64,000 nt of DNA from Paragyromitra xinjiangensis (Eukaryota; Ascomycota; Pezizomycetes; Pezizales; Discinaceae). Under the pieces are notes generated by a model. The model had not been told where the DNA came from. It saw only the letters and a program-made list of their open reading frames with translations, and searched no databases. Made by a program: the position numbers and the translations under genes. Positions 35,770-47,930 of the stretch are shown piece after piece. The DNA lies in NCBI GenBank assembly GCA_038503065.1, contig JBCAMK010000019.1, positions 744,001 through 808,000 of the forward strand, in the 5' to 3' direction. Position 1 is the stretch's first letter; every line of letters starts with the position of its first letter.

Positions 35770-37048
35770 CTATAGAATAACGCAAAACCGTCCCCCCTTC
35801 TCCTTCTTCCCTGATCCTCCCTTCCGTCCCTTCCGTCCCTCTGACTTCTCCGATCTGCCATACCCATCACCCCCTCCGCCGGCACTCGCATCCGCTCTCA
35901 TCATTTGCCTACATAGATCCAAAAAGACCTCATCCACATTTTGTCGCTTCCTTGCTGATGTCTCGTAGAACGGTACGCGACCCCACTTCTGCGAAAGGTG
36001 GATGGCGCGGTTGCGATGCACAGCGCGGTCTTCTTCGAGGTCTGATTTGTTACCGACGATCACGATAGGCACGGTTTCGGCTTCTTTGATGCGTAGGATT
36101 TGGTCACGAAGATCGGAGAGCTCCGTCAAAGTGCTGAGGCTTGTTATTGAATAGACGAGTAGAAAGCCTTGGCCTACGTACGATGACGATTGTTAGTTAG
36201 GGGGCCCTAACGGGGGTGGCAGGAACTCAAGCAGGTACCAGTCTTCATGTATATTTCCCTGAGATGACGTTAGCTAGGCACTCATTGATGGTCAGAGGGA
36301 AGCTTCTCACCTCATGGCGGCTATTTACGAGCAAGATGCACTAGATTAGTCTCAAGGTCCCCAAGTCGATAATCCGTTCCCAAAAAGGTTACTAACTAAA
36401 TTGTTCCGTCCCTGCCGTGTCCAATCTGTAAAAAAATTCGCCGCGGGAGTGGTGGGCTTCATATTAGCCTTTCCTAAAACTATTTATGGGTTGGGAGCAG
36501 GTTTTTCTGGGATGGGCGAAGCTATACTGACATTTCAAGGATACATGATCGGCCCTGTGGAAAGAAAAGAATCCAACATTAGCTTTCTGTAGAAACAAGG
36601 TCGAGTATGAGTTCCGGGGGGGGGGGGGGCTATCACTCACATCCACATCGATAACCTTTCTGTAGGAATCCTCTATGGTAGGGTCGTAGGATTCTATCCA
36701 CTCATTGTGGACGAATTGTGCTGCAGGTCGAGTCGTTTAGCCCCGGTACGCGACTAGCCCCACAGAAACGAGGGATGGAGATGAACCTGTGAGACAGCTT
36801 TTTCCAACACCACCTGTAGGAGTTCAGTCAGCGAGATGATTCTAGATGGGATAAAAGCCGAATCACTGGACGATTGATCGAAGGGTCTGCTTACCAGCTC
36901 CCAGTATCACAATGTTGTATTCTCGCCTTCTGCTGGGGGTCGAGGAGGTCGAACCTGTTAGTTTCCATCCCCTAGAAGGTCGAGTGGATTCACAGGGGAA
37001 GGGGGAGAAGGAGAAAAGAGCTATTGCTGGTTCGTACCTGTGCTGCAT
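35770..37048 (-). CDS. RSR1: Rsr1/Bud1/Krev-1 Ras-family GTPase
   Basis: A Rap/Rsr1-type GTPase that marks sites of polarised growth upstream of Cdc42. Nine exons on the minus strand: 37048-37038, 36929-36895, 36813-36787, 36720-36641, 36554-36532, 36425-36397, 36320-36311, 36258-36239 and 36173-35770; about 212 aa. All five G motifs appear only after splicing: GAGGVGKSCLT, YDPTIEDSYRK, LDTAGTEQFTAMR, GNKSD and ETSARKR. The C-terminus is Lys/Arg/Gly-rich and ends CVIL, a CaaX box predicting geranylgeranylation. Exons of 11 and 10 nt are required; the 11-nt first exon (start 37048) and the exact exon 2 acceptor (36929 or 36932) are the least certain parts. A 14-base G run sits in intron 4. Confidence 0.88.
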
Positions 37049-38576
37049 AGATAGAATGTGCACCTGGAATTGTATCGATGGTTGAACGAGAAAAGATGCA
37101 AATTCCAAGGGCGTTTGAATAGATCGTATCTGTAGGTATGGTATGTACGGTGCAGCAGGGAGACCACGAAAACACAGGTCGATGACGAGTGGAGGACGAG
37201 AGGTGGGGAGACGCGGAGAGAGGCTGGATCCGAATCCTCGAGAAAACAAGAGAAAAAGAAAAATACAGTATCAAACGACTGGAGTAGCAAGATTTTGAGA
37301 GCGAGAGAGAGAGACAAAAAAAAAAAGGATAGAACCAGGTGAAAGAGAGGAAAGAACCAGAGAAAGTGAGTGAAAAGACGAGGTGAGAAACCGGGCGCGA
37401 AAATGATCGACCGCGTTCTGGAAGCTTGGGGGAGGGCTAAGCAGCGTAGGAACATGCGCCGGTTGCAAACGAAGAAGCAGCAGAAGAAGAAAAAAAACTG
37501 CAGTTACACCGTTGGCCCGTAACCACAATCGTAACTTATGGGCCTAAAAAAGGAAACCGAAATGCTCCCCCTTGGCTACTACTAGTAGGTTATGAACGCG
37601 GGCGCCGGCGGTTGTTTGTGGGGGTGGGCGCGCAAACAGTTGTTTCCCACCCCCCTCGACTCTCCGTCTCGGCAGTTTCTCGTTTATCTAACCTACCATG
37701 AGCTGTCCCGGTACTTTTTCCCCCACCGGCGCAAACACGTCGAATGCCAAATGCGCAAAGCAATGTGTAATTCCATGCATACATGTCACTCAACCTCTGC
37801 ATCGTTTCGCTGGTCATCGAGGACAGCAGAAGTGGAAGTGACAGCTGGACGTGCGAAAAGGAGCTCTTTCGTTTCGAGCTTTCTCCGAAATTAGACAGCG
37901 GCGCAAAACAACATCGCGAGACTAAGCCCTATCTGTAAGGGTCCTAACGCTCGGGTGGGAACGTCTTACCAATTCGGCTTAGACCAACAATCTCCTTTGG
38001 AACGCCGTTGGTTCGGTGGTTCGTGCCCCCAAGCTGCTTGGCGTGCGTTAAGCTTGAATCGACACCAGGGCAACAATCCGGAAAGCCTAGTCGATGATGG
38101 TAGGCGAGCATCGACTTCTCTGGTCACCGTATTTCTCAGCTCAACCCAGTCCGAGCATGGTTGTTATTATGTGACACAGATGTTCCAACAACCACAATTG
38201 ATCGATTGGATGTTTCGCAACATGTTGTCTTTCTGAGGCTCAGAAACACTTGTAATAATCAAACCATAGTTTCCAGTGACAAACCACGCCCTTCATTATT
38301 TTTAATCTATAAGTCTCTAACCATTAACCCCGCTAATATAATTACAGCATGTAGTTCCCAGATATGTACTAACTCATTGACCACTAAACCAAGAGATATC
38401 CCAACCCGCTCGTTAAAAAAAAATCAAATGTTAAACACCATCCACGAGAAATCCAATAATCCCAATCCTTCCAAAAATATCCACAAATGAAACGAAAAAA
38501 AAAAAAAAAAGGAAGATGGCCTAAAAAAAGGAAAAAGAAAATATTGGAAAAAGAAGCCCTGAAGGAAAAAAGCCAT
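37049..38576. other. RSR1 promoter side and MFS 3' flank
   Basis: A pyrimidine/purine-strand-biased stretch (37250-37500, GA-rich on the plus strand) probably belongs to the RSR1 leader or promoter. A G-rich segment is at 37595-37640 and an A16 run at about 38494. No gene was recognised. Confidence 0.45.
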
Positions 38577-40578
38577 TTAATGTCTGGCAGACTTTTCCGC
38601 CTCATGCGCAGCATGCTTGGCAGCGGATGCTGCGGCAGAAGCACGTTGACCAGCCTCAACCTTCTCAATCCTCTTCTCCGCGGCAATCCTCCACCCTTCA
38701 CCATAACGGAAGATCAACAGCGGAAACAGTAATCCCAACGGCAGTGCGATGAAGCCCATCAGTGAGTTACCCCATCCGTACCCAAGCTTGTCGTACATCT
38801 GTCTTCCAAACAGTGGGAATGCGAACCCGAAGAGCGATCTGAAAAGCGTAGCTGCAGAAACAGCGGATGCAGCATATCGAGGGGTCATATCGATGAGGTA
38901 GGTTTGAACAGATGAGAAGACAGAAATGAGACCCATAGAGAACAAAGAGGTTCCAATAAGAGGCATGATCCAATGGAGACGCTTCTCGGCGGACCATCCA
39001 TACCAGAAGAGACCACCAGAGATGAAAATGCCGCCAACGAAAAGGGTAGGTAGACGGTATTCGGGTTTAGCGACCCCGTTGTTGGCGGCAGTGAGTTTAA
39101 GGTATACCATTTGGAGAGCTGGGGTGAAGGTAGCGAGACCGAGTAAGAAGCCGATACCAGGGGCGAGGTAGTTCAGACCGGCGATACCTGTGGTCTCACC
39201 ATATTCACCCTGGAACAAAAGCGGGAAAGTGACGAACATCAAGTACAGGAATCCATAAGTCTGTGAAGACGGTTAGCATACACTTCAACTGGAGAAACGG
39301 TTATTCGATGATATGGAGAGGTGATACTTACGAATGCCATAAACAGACCAAGCGACAACAAAACTGGGTTCAATGCCAACATCAAGAACGGCCTAGTAAG
39401 GGCAATCTTGAAGCTAGTCTTAATGTCTCTGCTAACCTCGAAAACAGTGTGAAGATTATCATTTCCAGTCTCTTTCCTCGCCTTCTCTGCCTTACGGTTG
39501 AGAATCACAATAGCGTACGTCTCATCCTTGAAAACAATTGCTCCGATAACCGCAGTCACACCAGTAACGATTGCCAAGACCCAGAACACCCATCTCCAGG
39601 AGACATGCTGCACAATGAACCCAGCGATAATGGGGGCACAGACAGGCCCGAGAAGTGGACCAAGGGCGAAGAAAGCCATGGCACGGGCGAGGTCAACGGG
39701 AGCCCAAATGTCAGACAGGATTCCAGCCCCTAGAGCTAGTGGTGAGCTACCAGCTAAACCAGCAAGCAAACGGAAGGCGATCATCTGTCCGGTTGTTTGG
39801 GCGACGGCGCAGGCGATGTTGAAGATCAGGAAGACGAAGATAGAGACTTGCATGACGTTGACTCGACCAAAGATTTCTGACAGTGGAGCAAAAAACAGAG
39901 GACCAAGAGCAAAACCGATCAAGAATACAGAGACCGTCATGGAGGCAATGGTGGAATTTGTGATGCCGAACTCCCTAGCATAAGCCTGAGCTGCGGGGGC
40001 TGCGATACTACTAGCGAACGGGGAGACGAAGGTGTACATGGAGACAATCAAGGTGATGCTCCACTTTTTCGCACTTGGGAAATTTCGAGGATTTGCAGGA
40101 TCGTCTGGGCCATCCCTATGTTGCACAAAAAAAGTTAGCTATATATTTCTGGAATATAAATCATTGGCAATTCGGGAGTGGATAATTACCATGTCACCAA
40201 TTCCGGATCAATATTTTTGAACTCGGAAGCATCATCAGGCGCATCCAATTCACCTTCATTTTCTGTTCGCCGTGAATATACCGATCGGAGTTCTTGGAGT
40301 GTCTCTTGTCGTCGAAGATTTGCATCCTCTTCTGATAGATCCTGATATATATCCTTCTGGGTAACAGCAGATGACACTGAAGCACCCCTTCCTCTCGCCT
40401 TATATGTGCTGGGTCCGCTTTGCGCTTCGAGGTCAATGTAATGAGTTCCAGAGTGTTCGCCTTCACCGACAGTTTTTGAGGATGAGGAATTTGACGATGC
40501 TACCGTAGAGGCTGAGAGGGGTCGATCGAGAGGTTTTTCGGATTCTCCTCGGGGAGTGGTCGTATTAGCGTCCTCCAT
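38577..40578 (-). CDS. MFS drug:H+ antiporter, DHA1 family
   Basis: A 12-helix major facilitator transporter of the fungal DHA1 (Flr1/Tpo-like) group, likely a plasma-membrane exporter; the substrate cannot be told. Exons 40578-40190, 40115-39332 and 39260-38577 give about 618 aa. A Ser/Thr/Glu-rich cytosolic N-terminus of about 150 aa precedes DPANPRNFPSAKKWSITLIV, the typical entry to helix 1. The loop 2-3 motif GPLFFAPLSEIFGRVNVM matches the conserved G-x-L-x-D/E-x-x-G-R/K pattern. Motif C-like ARAMAFFALGPLLGPVCAPI and WRWVFWVLAIVTG follow. A central charged loop holds LNRKAEKARKETGN. The C-terminus is an Ala/Glu/Arg cytosolic tail. It lies between the leucine-catabolism loci, but nothing ties it to them except position. 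Confidence 0.92.
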
Positions 40579-42736
40579 TGATTTAAGCTTAGATCAGGTG
40601 ATATGTAACTGCAACAAGCTCGGAATTGTTCACTTGGGATGTTTGAACTACAAACTGGAGTTGATTTGCTTGAATGGGGAATTGAAGCAGCGAGCGCGAA
40701 GACCTGTTTTAATAAGGAATTCCGACCATCAGGGCCCTGGGCCGGAAAAGCATGAGCCGGACGAGAAAGGCCGTCCGTCGGGCGAGTCGGTTTCCGGGCG
40801 AAAAGCTTGACGAAGTGATTACATACTCGGTCGCAGCCAAATTTTCAAGTGGCAGCCCACGCACTTGCTTCCGGCGTTAAAGGTGCACGTGTGGGGCCGG
40901 CGATAGGGCTTCCCTCGGAACAGGAAAAGCACATGCGTCTGTTCGTCCATCCATCCAATTTCCGTCATCTTGGTTGTCAGTCCGCCAAGCCTCCGGATAA
41001 CGATGCCGAGGCAAGAAACAGCACTCAACTCTCGAATAAATCGCTGTTTGAAGTAAGCACTCTGCATTTATTATGCGGGTTTGCATCCATATTACGAAAG
41101 CCTTGAAGCCGCTGACGTCTTCCTGGTCCAAACTTTATCTATGTCTGGAAGCTTCGCTGTGCCTACTTGCAACCGGGCGATTTGTTGCGCCGTCCCAAGC
41201 AAAGATCATACCATGCAGGCAAATGCTTAGGCGAAATACGAAATAAAATTTAAATCTCATATGGCCGTTCGGCGTTCACCTTGCTTTGCTTGTCCAGATC
41301 ATGTCGGTTATCTCAGGATACTTTCTCACATCTTTAAGCCGAGGCACTTTGGTTTTTCATGATCAGCGTCTGGGGTGACAAATAAACAAAAAAAGTGGTG
41401 TCCCACTAGAACCCACCCGTCTTCGGCCCGAGCAAGGCCGCAACATACACTAAACCTGCCACGCGAAAGGATCAAAGATCCTCCGGCCTGCATGAAGATT
41501 CAAAGTTTATCGGCCGGGAAGGCTCGCCTCAACCTTCCCTTGGACCTCGTGGGTATTTCTTTTTTGAAACGAGCCTATTGAACTGCCCAGAAGAGGGATA
41601 AGACTCTTCATGGGCACTCGTGGCTGAAGCCAACTCCCTTTAAAGGAAGAGAAATTCCTCTATATTAATGGCTTTTCCTCAGGCCTGCAGAAAACACGGC
41701 AACCTGGACCCACTGCCATTTGGCGTTTCAGCAACGTTGAGCGGCTCATTTCTCAACGAACGAGTCAACACCAACAATACCGGTGTTATTTCAACGAGTT
41801 TATTGAGATAATCAAAAGGATACGATTTTACGGGTATCGATACTTCGGCAGACTGGGCTTGGTTATTCCCCCTTTTGGTTTCTGAATCTCACGATGTTCT
41901 CTTCCATCGGTGGCTGAGCTCTCTTTCGGCTCTCGGCATGAGTCGGGCGGAAACTTTTGACGCTAATATGCAATCGCGTGGCGTGGCGTTCCACGTGTGA
42001 GCCAAGCGGAATGTACTCGGGCTTTGGGCCTGACATCCAAGCACATTAATGAATGGGTTAAACAAGCCTACCAAGAGCAGAGATCGGCTTCCTTACCAAC
42101 TTTCAATACCAAGGTGATCGAACGATAAAGTGGTTGTAACGCCTGATATTTGGACCCTTAACGCTGCTTCGCTAATCATAGGACATCACTCATTCCTCTA
42201 AGACATCAGTGAATAGATAGGGTGGACCTCAAGTAAATTTATATGGATTATGCATGTCAACGGATGCGCTAGTTTAGGCGTTATGGGGACATTGTTCCCA
42301 ATGAAGAGAATGGGTACAAGATGAGTGAGGAGGTAAATCATTGTGCCGGTAGATAAACACCCTTTTGGTGGACAAGCGAGCTTCAAAAACTATACGATGT
42401 TTGTGTCGCAAAATAGTGGGAAAGAGAAATATGAAATAACAGGGGAGTGAAGTGAATGCGCCAGTTTACTCCCATTATCCCTCCTGTATACCAACGCCTG
42501 GTCCCAACGACAATTTTTCCAACCCCACGATAACTCATCACCATCGCCCCGGTCCACCCAAAAAAAAGTTACTCTAGTGATATATAACAAAGAAAAGAAG
42601 CCCCCCCCAAAACCGCGCAGCAGAAAATGGGCAGGATGTAGTGAACGTGAACGTGGTATTCATGTTGCATTAAAAGGCGTGTTTCACTGAAAGAAGATAT
42701 AAGAAAGTGAGGCGCAACAACCAAGGTGGGCTGCGT
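40579..42736. other. 2.2-kb intergenic region, no gene seen
   Basis: The MFS promoter side is followed by sequence without recognisable coding regions. Frames up to about 85 aa exist but lack conserved features. A palindromic AACACC...GGTGTT is near 41770. Confidence 0.45.
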
Positions 42737-43349
42737 TTAAACGACTGATCCACGACCAGTGTACATTGAGCTGCTGTGTCGTTCTTTCCAAAACATATAT
42801 GCGCCGCCTGAAATAAAAAATTAGCAATCTAGAAGGCAGCAGTACAGTATGTCGATGGCACTTACCAACAGCGCTGAAAAACCAGAAAATCATCCCTAGC
42901 ATATCGAACCACACCGCAGTCTTCATCCTCTTGCAGGCGCCAATTCCTTCACAGTCCTCATGAATATACAGCTTCCCGTAGATGCCGAACAAGATGAGCC
43001 AAAACAGACTGTTGGTTTGAAATGAATAAATTAGCCATAATAGTTTGCTAGCAGGTGAGGACAACACATACAATAACACGGCATCCCATGCGAAAAACTT
43101 GACGCTCCTCACCATTGGCACCAAATAAACTATTGCTGTGATAATACTCAGCCCCGCGACAACCTCAGCAAAAACCCATCGCGAATCTGCTGGCTCGCTT
43201 GCGTCGTGCGCCTTTCGGAGGTCCTCTCCGTAAATACCAGCGATTACAAGTGCAATTATCAACTGGATCACGCGGAAGGCTGTGCGGAGGATGACGCCGA
43301 CGAGACCACCTGGACGGGTGGTTTGGTGTGCTTTAGTTTTGAGAACCAT
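42737..43349 (-). CDS. MARVEL-like four-helix membrane protein
   Basis: A small polytopic membrane protein resembling fungal MARVEL-domain proteins; molecular role unknown. Exons 43349-43072, 43008-42866 and 42807-42737 give about 163 aa. Four hydrophobic segments are visible: VIQLIIALVIAGIYG, VVAGLSIITAIVYLVPMV, the spliced VLFLFWLILFGIYG and MLGMIFWFFSAVGGAYMFW. A hydrophilic loop with IHEDCEGIGACKRMKTAVW carries two Cys, typical of this group. The tail is short and Ser-rich. Intron 1 (43071-43009) is exactly 63 nt, has no stop in frame and so could be retained, adding 21 residues to a membrane helix. The spliced form fits the family better. Confidence 0.82.
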
Positions 43350-43994
43350 TTTCTTTTTTGTTTTGGAAGAGCTTTCGATTTGAAGGGAGGGCTGAAGGAT
43401 TTATGCGTAAAGTTGGTTAAGAGTAGTTGTGATTGCTGGTAACGATAGCGATAACAGCAATAGTCCTTTGGAAGAGAAAGAAAGAGCGAGATGAGCACAC
43501 GTTTATATCCACCTCTTCACCAGCTCACCAACTCTAAAACAGGCGTCAGCCATGCATGACGCAGCGACCGTCCATTCATATCCTTTCCAGGATATCGCAG
43601 CAATGGATAGACAATCCTGCATCTGCGACACTTCTCCTTCCGTCAATCGTCAGACCCTGTTTGCGTGCCAACCAATAAGCACGTTTTATCGACTGGTCTA
43701 TGCACCGATGATGAAACCATGCAGATAGACCCCTCCCAGAAGCGAGAAGGGCTAAGCTGCACTTGTACCTGCCGCCTAACTTAAGAATCTGTTTGGCCTC
43801 GCTAGACGCCCACAACAAGAAATAGAATCACTTTGCTACATACAAAATATGTCAAACGTCAAGCCCTGCATTTCCCCTGGTGTGGCTCTCAACGCCAAAA
43901 ATAAACAGCCATCTAAATTATGAGTGTTCATGGTGCCGAAAATGCTTCATTTTCCGCGCGCGTGTTTACTTGCAATATCTACCCATCTACCAGT
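43350..43994. other. intergenic region, MARVEL promoter side
   Basis: 645 bp between the MARVEL start and the MCC alpha stop. The first 150 bp are pyrimidine-biased on the minus strand, as in a leader. No gene was recognised. Confidence 0.45.
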
Positions 43995-46449
43995 CTAAGT
44001 TTCTTCTTCGAATAGCACCAGCACGGTCCCAGCTTTAACAACATCCTGTGCACAAACTATATGTCAGTTACTGCTATCCGGATCTCCGAGTGGGAGAACT
44101 TCGGACGCGACTCAACTCACCCCTTCTCCATGTACAATTTTGGCAATCACTCCATCATGTGGGCTTCTAATTACCTAATTTTCCTATCAGCTCCCAGAGT
44201 TCTTCAACATCGAAAAAAAGGAACTTAGGATCATGCGCTTACAGTCTCCATTTTCATGCTCTCAATAACCACCAACGCCTCATCTTTCTTCACTCTCTTG
44301 CCAACCTTCACCTCCACCCTGAGGACCTTGCAAGGCATTGGCGCCACAACACTATTCTTTACCTCTATTCCTCCCAACGCCTTCTCCCACCAGATTGGCC
44401 GTGGCAGTGCCAACTTGTATTCTTTCCCTCCTTGGAAAATCACTAATGTATCCTCTTTCCGCACTACCGTCGTCTCGGCTCGCATGTGTGGATAAAATCC
44501 AATCACCTTTGATCTCTCTGTCGGAGAGAGATGCGCAGTGACAGAGTTATAGGTGAATTCACCGACGGTAATGTCATAAGTATCCTTTGCCCTCTGCGCT
44601 ACAGTAACAGTGACCTTGTGCTCAGCCTTACCGGTTTTTTCGAGGAATTCTATGGTACGTGACTGAAAACTGTTCGTGAAACCTACGCCACCACCAAGGA
44701 CGCTGAATGGATCGTTCGCAAAGGGAGGAAGGTTCTGGCTTAGGACTACAGAGACTGCAGCCTGGGCGAATACCTCGTTCGGAGTAGTTTCGTGTGCGAA
44801 TAGAGATTCGCGATATTTATCGATGAATCCTGTCTCAACCTCCCCTGCGATGAACGCTGGATGTGCTGCGAGTTTCTTTAAAAACTCGATATTTGTGCTT
44901 GGACCGACGACCTCATACTCTTCGAGTGCGGCCTTCAGCTTCGTAAGCGCAGCTTCGCGATCCGAGCCTTTGACGATAAGTTTTGCGATCATGGGATCGT
45001 AATATGGGGATATAACATCACCCTGACCGAACCCGGCATCAATTCGGACTGTATCTGTCAGTTTTGGTGTGCGAAGGTGAAGCAATTCGCCAGAGTCAGG
45101 TACGAAGCCCATTGATGGGTTTTCAGCGTAAATCCGGGCTTCAAAGGCGTGCCCTTCTATTTGCGCTTCCACTTGTTCTTGTGTGAGTGGTAGCGGATGA
45201 CCGGACGCCACGAGAATCTGCCAATGGACTAAGTCGGTGCCTGTGACTGCTTCGGTGACGGGATGCTCGACTTGGAGACGCGTGTTCATTTCCATAAAGA
45301 AGAAGGCGCCAGTGTCGTTGTCAAATATGAACTCGACGGTGCCGGCCCCACGGTAACCGACTGCGAGTGCAGCGGAGCGTGCTTTTTGCCAAATATCTTT
45401 GCGGATCTCTGGATCAAGGAATGGGGCGGGTGATTCTTCGAGAATTTTCTGATGCCTGCGTTGGACAGAGCAGTCACGTTCGCCGAGAGCGACACAGTTA
45501 CCGTAGGAGTCAGCAAAGACTTGCACTTCAATGTGCCTTGGAGTTGTGATGTATTTCTCCACGAGTACTATATCGTCGCCGAAGGAAGACCTGGCTTCCG
45601 ATTTTGCGGACGCCAACATATCTAGAAATTCTGCTGGGGTGTTCGCAATCCGCATACCTTTTCCACCTCCGCCTTTAACAGCCTTGATGAGAACAGGGAA
45701 GCCAATATTAGACGCTTCTGAAAGTAGAAAATCGGGATCCTGATTAGCGCCATGGTAACCGGGGACGCAGGGGACACCAGCTTTGAGCATTATGTCTTTT
45801 GATTCGCTGTATATAACTCGTTATTGAATTGGAGACTTAGGGAATTCGAGAGCCATAGAGAGTACCTTTTGTTTCCCATGGCTTCAATTGCGGATGGAGG
45901 AGGCCCAATGAAGACTATCCCTTCGTCTGCACATCGTTTTGCAAATGCGGAATTTTCACTAAGCTGCAGAGTTCTCCGGAAGTGGGTGTCAGTTCCTTGT
46001 ATCGTTTATTGCTTGTATGGAAGGACTCTAAATTCAATGTCACCTACAAAACCATAACCAGGATGAATTGAGTCACATCCTCGGTCCTTTGCTGCTTTGA
46101 TAATCTTATCAACATCCAGATACGCGGATGGAGGTCCAATATTTACGCTGTGGGGCGTCACTAGCGCATGCTGGGCTAGCGCATCTGGTTCCGTGTAAAC
46201 TGTTGTTGTTCGGATGCCATATTGTGAGGCAGTTCGGTTCACCCGTCTGTGCTCTTGTTAATAGGTGCTGGATACTAGGATAACTGACTAGGTGGCAGAC
46301 AGAGCAATTTCACCACGATTTGCGATGAGGATAGAAGTCAAGGGTTTTACTGCAGATGCGGCGGTAACAGTGGAAGAATATCGATACCTCAGCTGTCGGG
46401 CACTAAGGGTTTGCAGGGCTCGTTTCGTGAGAGAGGATCGAGCATGCAT
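43995..46449 (-). CDS. mccA: 3-methylcrotonyl-CoA carboxylase alpha (biotin) subunit
   Basis: The biotin-carrying subunit of methylcrotonyl-CoA carboxylase, acting in mitochondria right after IVD. Exons 46449-46301, 46246-46048, 45963-45866, 45806-44243, 44174-44121 and 44045-43995 give about 704 aa. The presequence is basic ([20 protein letters not shown]). Biotin carboxylase blocks: [78 protein letters not shown] and [10 protein letters not shown]. The C-terminal biotinyl domain has ESMKMET with the acceptor Lys at about 667, then [19 protein letters not shown]. The first donor (GTCTGC) is weak, and Leu replaces the common Cys after GEIA at that junction. No break was found. Confidence 0.95.
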
Positions 46450-47133
46450 GGTTTGGGGGGGGTTTTAAATTAATTGACCTCCAATTGCAGTAGAAGGAGC
46501 AACAGTGATAATAATACGGGCTAATTAACTGGATGTAGGGTTATGATGATGATAATGATGATGAATGGGATAAGAGAAGGATAAGGACGAAGATGATGAT
46601 GAGGTGGAGGAGGTAGAAGACTCCCTTCCCCGTCCTTTGAGTCTTAGGCACAGCTATTCCCAATTCTAGGTTCCTAGTGCCTACGGACAACTTCCTTCGG
46701 TTACCAGCGGACACACCTCCACATTTCGGAAACCCCACCATTTCCCGTGACCATCATTTTCAGCCCCTTAAGTCATAGATAGAAAGGGAGAGGGAAAGGG
46801 TCGCAAATAGAAATTCCCCATTCGACTCTTTCTATTCCACGTGGATTATCTAATCTCTGAGCTAATGTAGCTATCCGAAATACATACAACCTAGTTTGTG
46901 CCTATACTATGCACTAAAAGCAACCCTAACCCCTCCTTCCCGCCGCTAAGAATCTCCATCTTCTATTCATTCCCCTTGTCAAGCCTTTGTTGTGGAGAAC
47001 CACCAATACTGCATATAAACCCCTACTCAAGCGTCAAACGTCACTCATTAAGTTTGCTTGATAGTTTTATACAGCCTTCCCTTTTTCTTTCTTACCCTTC
47101 CTCAATAATCTTCTGCTCTCTTTTGCATAAAAC
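46450..47133. promoter_or_regulatory. divergent intergenic region, MCC alpha and hypothetical gene
   Basis: 684 bp between divergent starts. It holds a (GAT/ATG)-type trinucleotide patch at about 46538-46610 and pyrimidine-rich tracts before 47133. No motif shared with the IVD/MCC beta promoter was recognised by eye. Confidence 0.45.
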
Positions 47134-47930
47134 ATGTCGGATGATGGCTTCGATGATGACTTTGATGATGGTTTTGGATTTTATGATGATCTTGACTACC
47201 AAGATGATGATGACCTGGTCTTTATCCCTTTCCCTTCTCTAGAACCCCTCCTTGTTTCCTCTTATACTTCCTCTTCGCCCTTTCTCGTTTCCTCTCGTTT
47301 CCTCTCACCCCCCCCGAAGCCCGAGGGATTGCCAGCTAATCATCCTAGTTATGATAGTCTGCACTAGTCGATGCCATGGCCGAAACAGCTTTCGCTCAGG
47401 GCGAACCTATATGGGACGAATTCGATGCCGAATATGACACCACCGAATACCACTCTGACTGGTCCTATTACTCAGACGGAGGATTCTTTAGTGATGAGGA
47501 ACAAGCTGGGGGGGATGGGAAGAGGGAGTCAGACCCTGGGGGTATTGCGAGTAAGGAAGAGTTGGTAGGAGCAGCAAGGGAGATTAAAAAAGGAAGTGAA
47601 GGGAGTGGGGGCATAGGGGAGAAGACGGTGACTGGAAGGGTTGTTGGTCGGCCCGCGAGAAAAAAGCGAAGGTTAATGGTCGACGATAGTGGGAAGGTGG
47701 CTTGTGAGATTGTTTCTGCACCGGCAAAAGTTACAGCGACTGTGATAGTCCCTCCAGCCACAACACCAGTGAAGAAGAAATTCGCAGGGGAGAATAAAAT
47801 TAATGGGGTGGACAAAAGTATAGATCTGGGCAAGGATCCTGCAGAGACAAGTCCCAGTACCGATGCAACGACCAGCAGAGCATCGATGAAGCGGAAACCG
47901 TCTACAGATGAAACGGCTGGTTCCCCATAG
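47134..47930 (+). CDS. hypothetical acidic protein with basic nuclear-type patch
   Basis: Not recognised. Two exons, 47134-47217 and 47358-47930, join in frame to give about 218 aa. The first 28 residues are almost all Asp, Phe, Gly and Tyr (MSDDGFDDDFDDGFGFYDDL). The junction gives DDDDLSALVDAMAETAF, followed by an acidic aromatic block (WDEFDAEYDTTEYHSDWSYY) and DGGFFSDEEQ. The C-terminal half is disordered, Lys/Thr/Pro-rich, with RPARKKRRLM, a plausible nuclear localisation signal. The acidic/aromatic composition resembles transcriptional activation segments; that is inference. The intron donor GTCTTT is weak and the 140-nt intron is long for this region, so two separate short frames remain possible. 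Confidence 0.5.

Noticed and set aside
37021..37528. Overlapping minus-strand frames rich in Phe/Leu/Ser
   Set aside because: They come from a GA-biased stretch in the RSR1 leader and are in three different frames without conserved features.
38926..39983. Plus-strand frames across the MFS gene
   Set aside because: They are shadows of the transporter coding strand.
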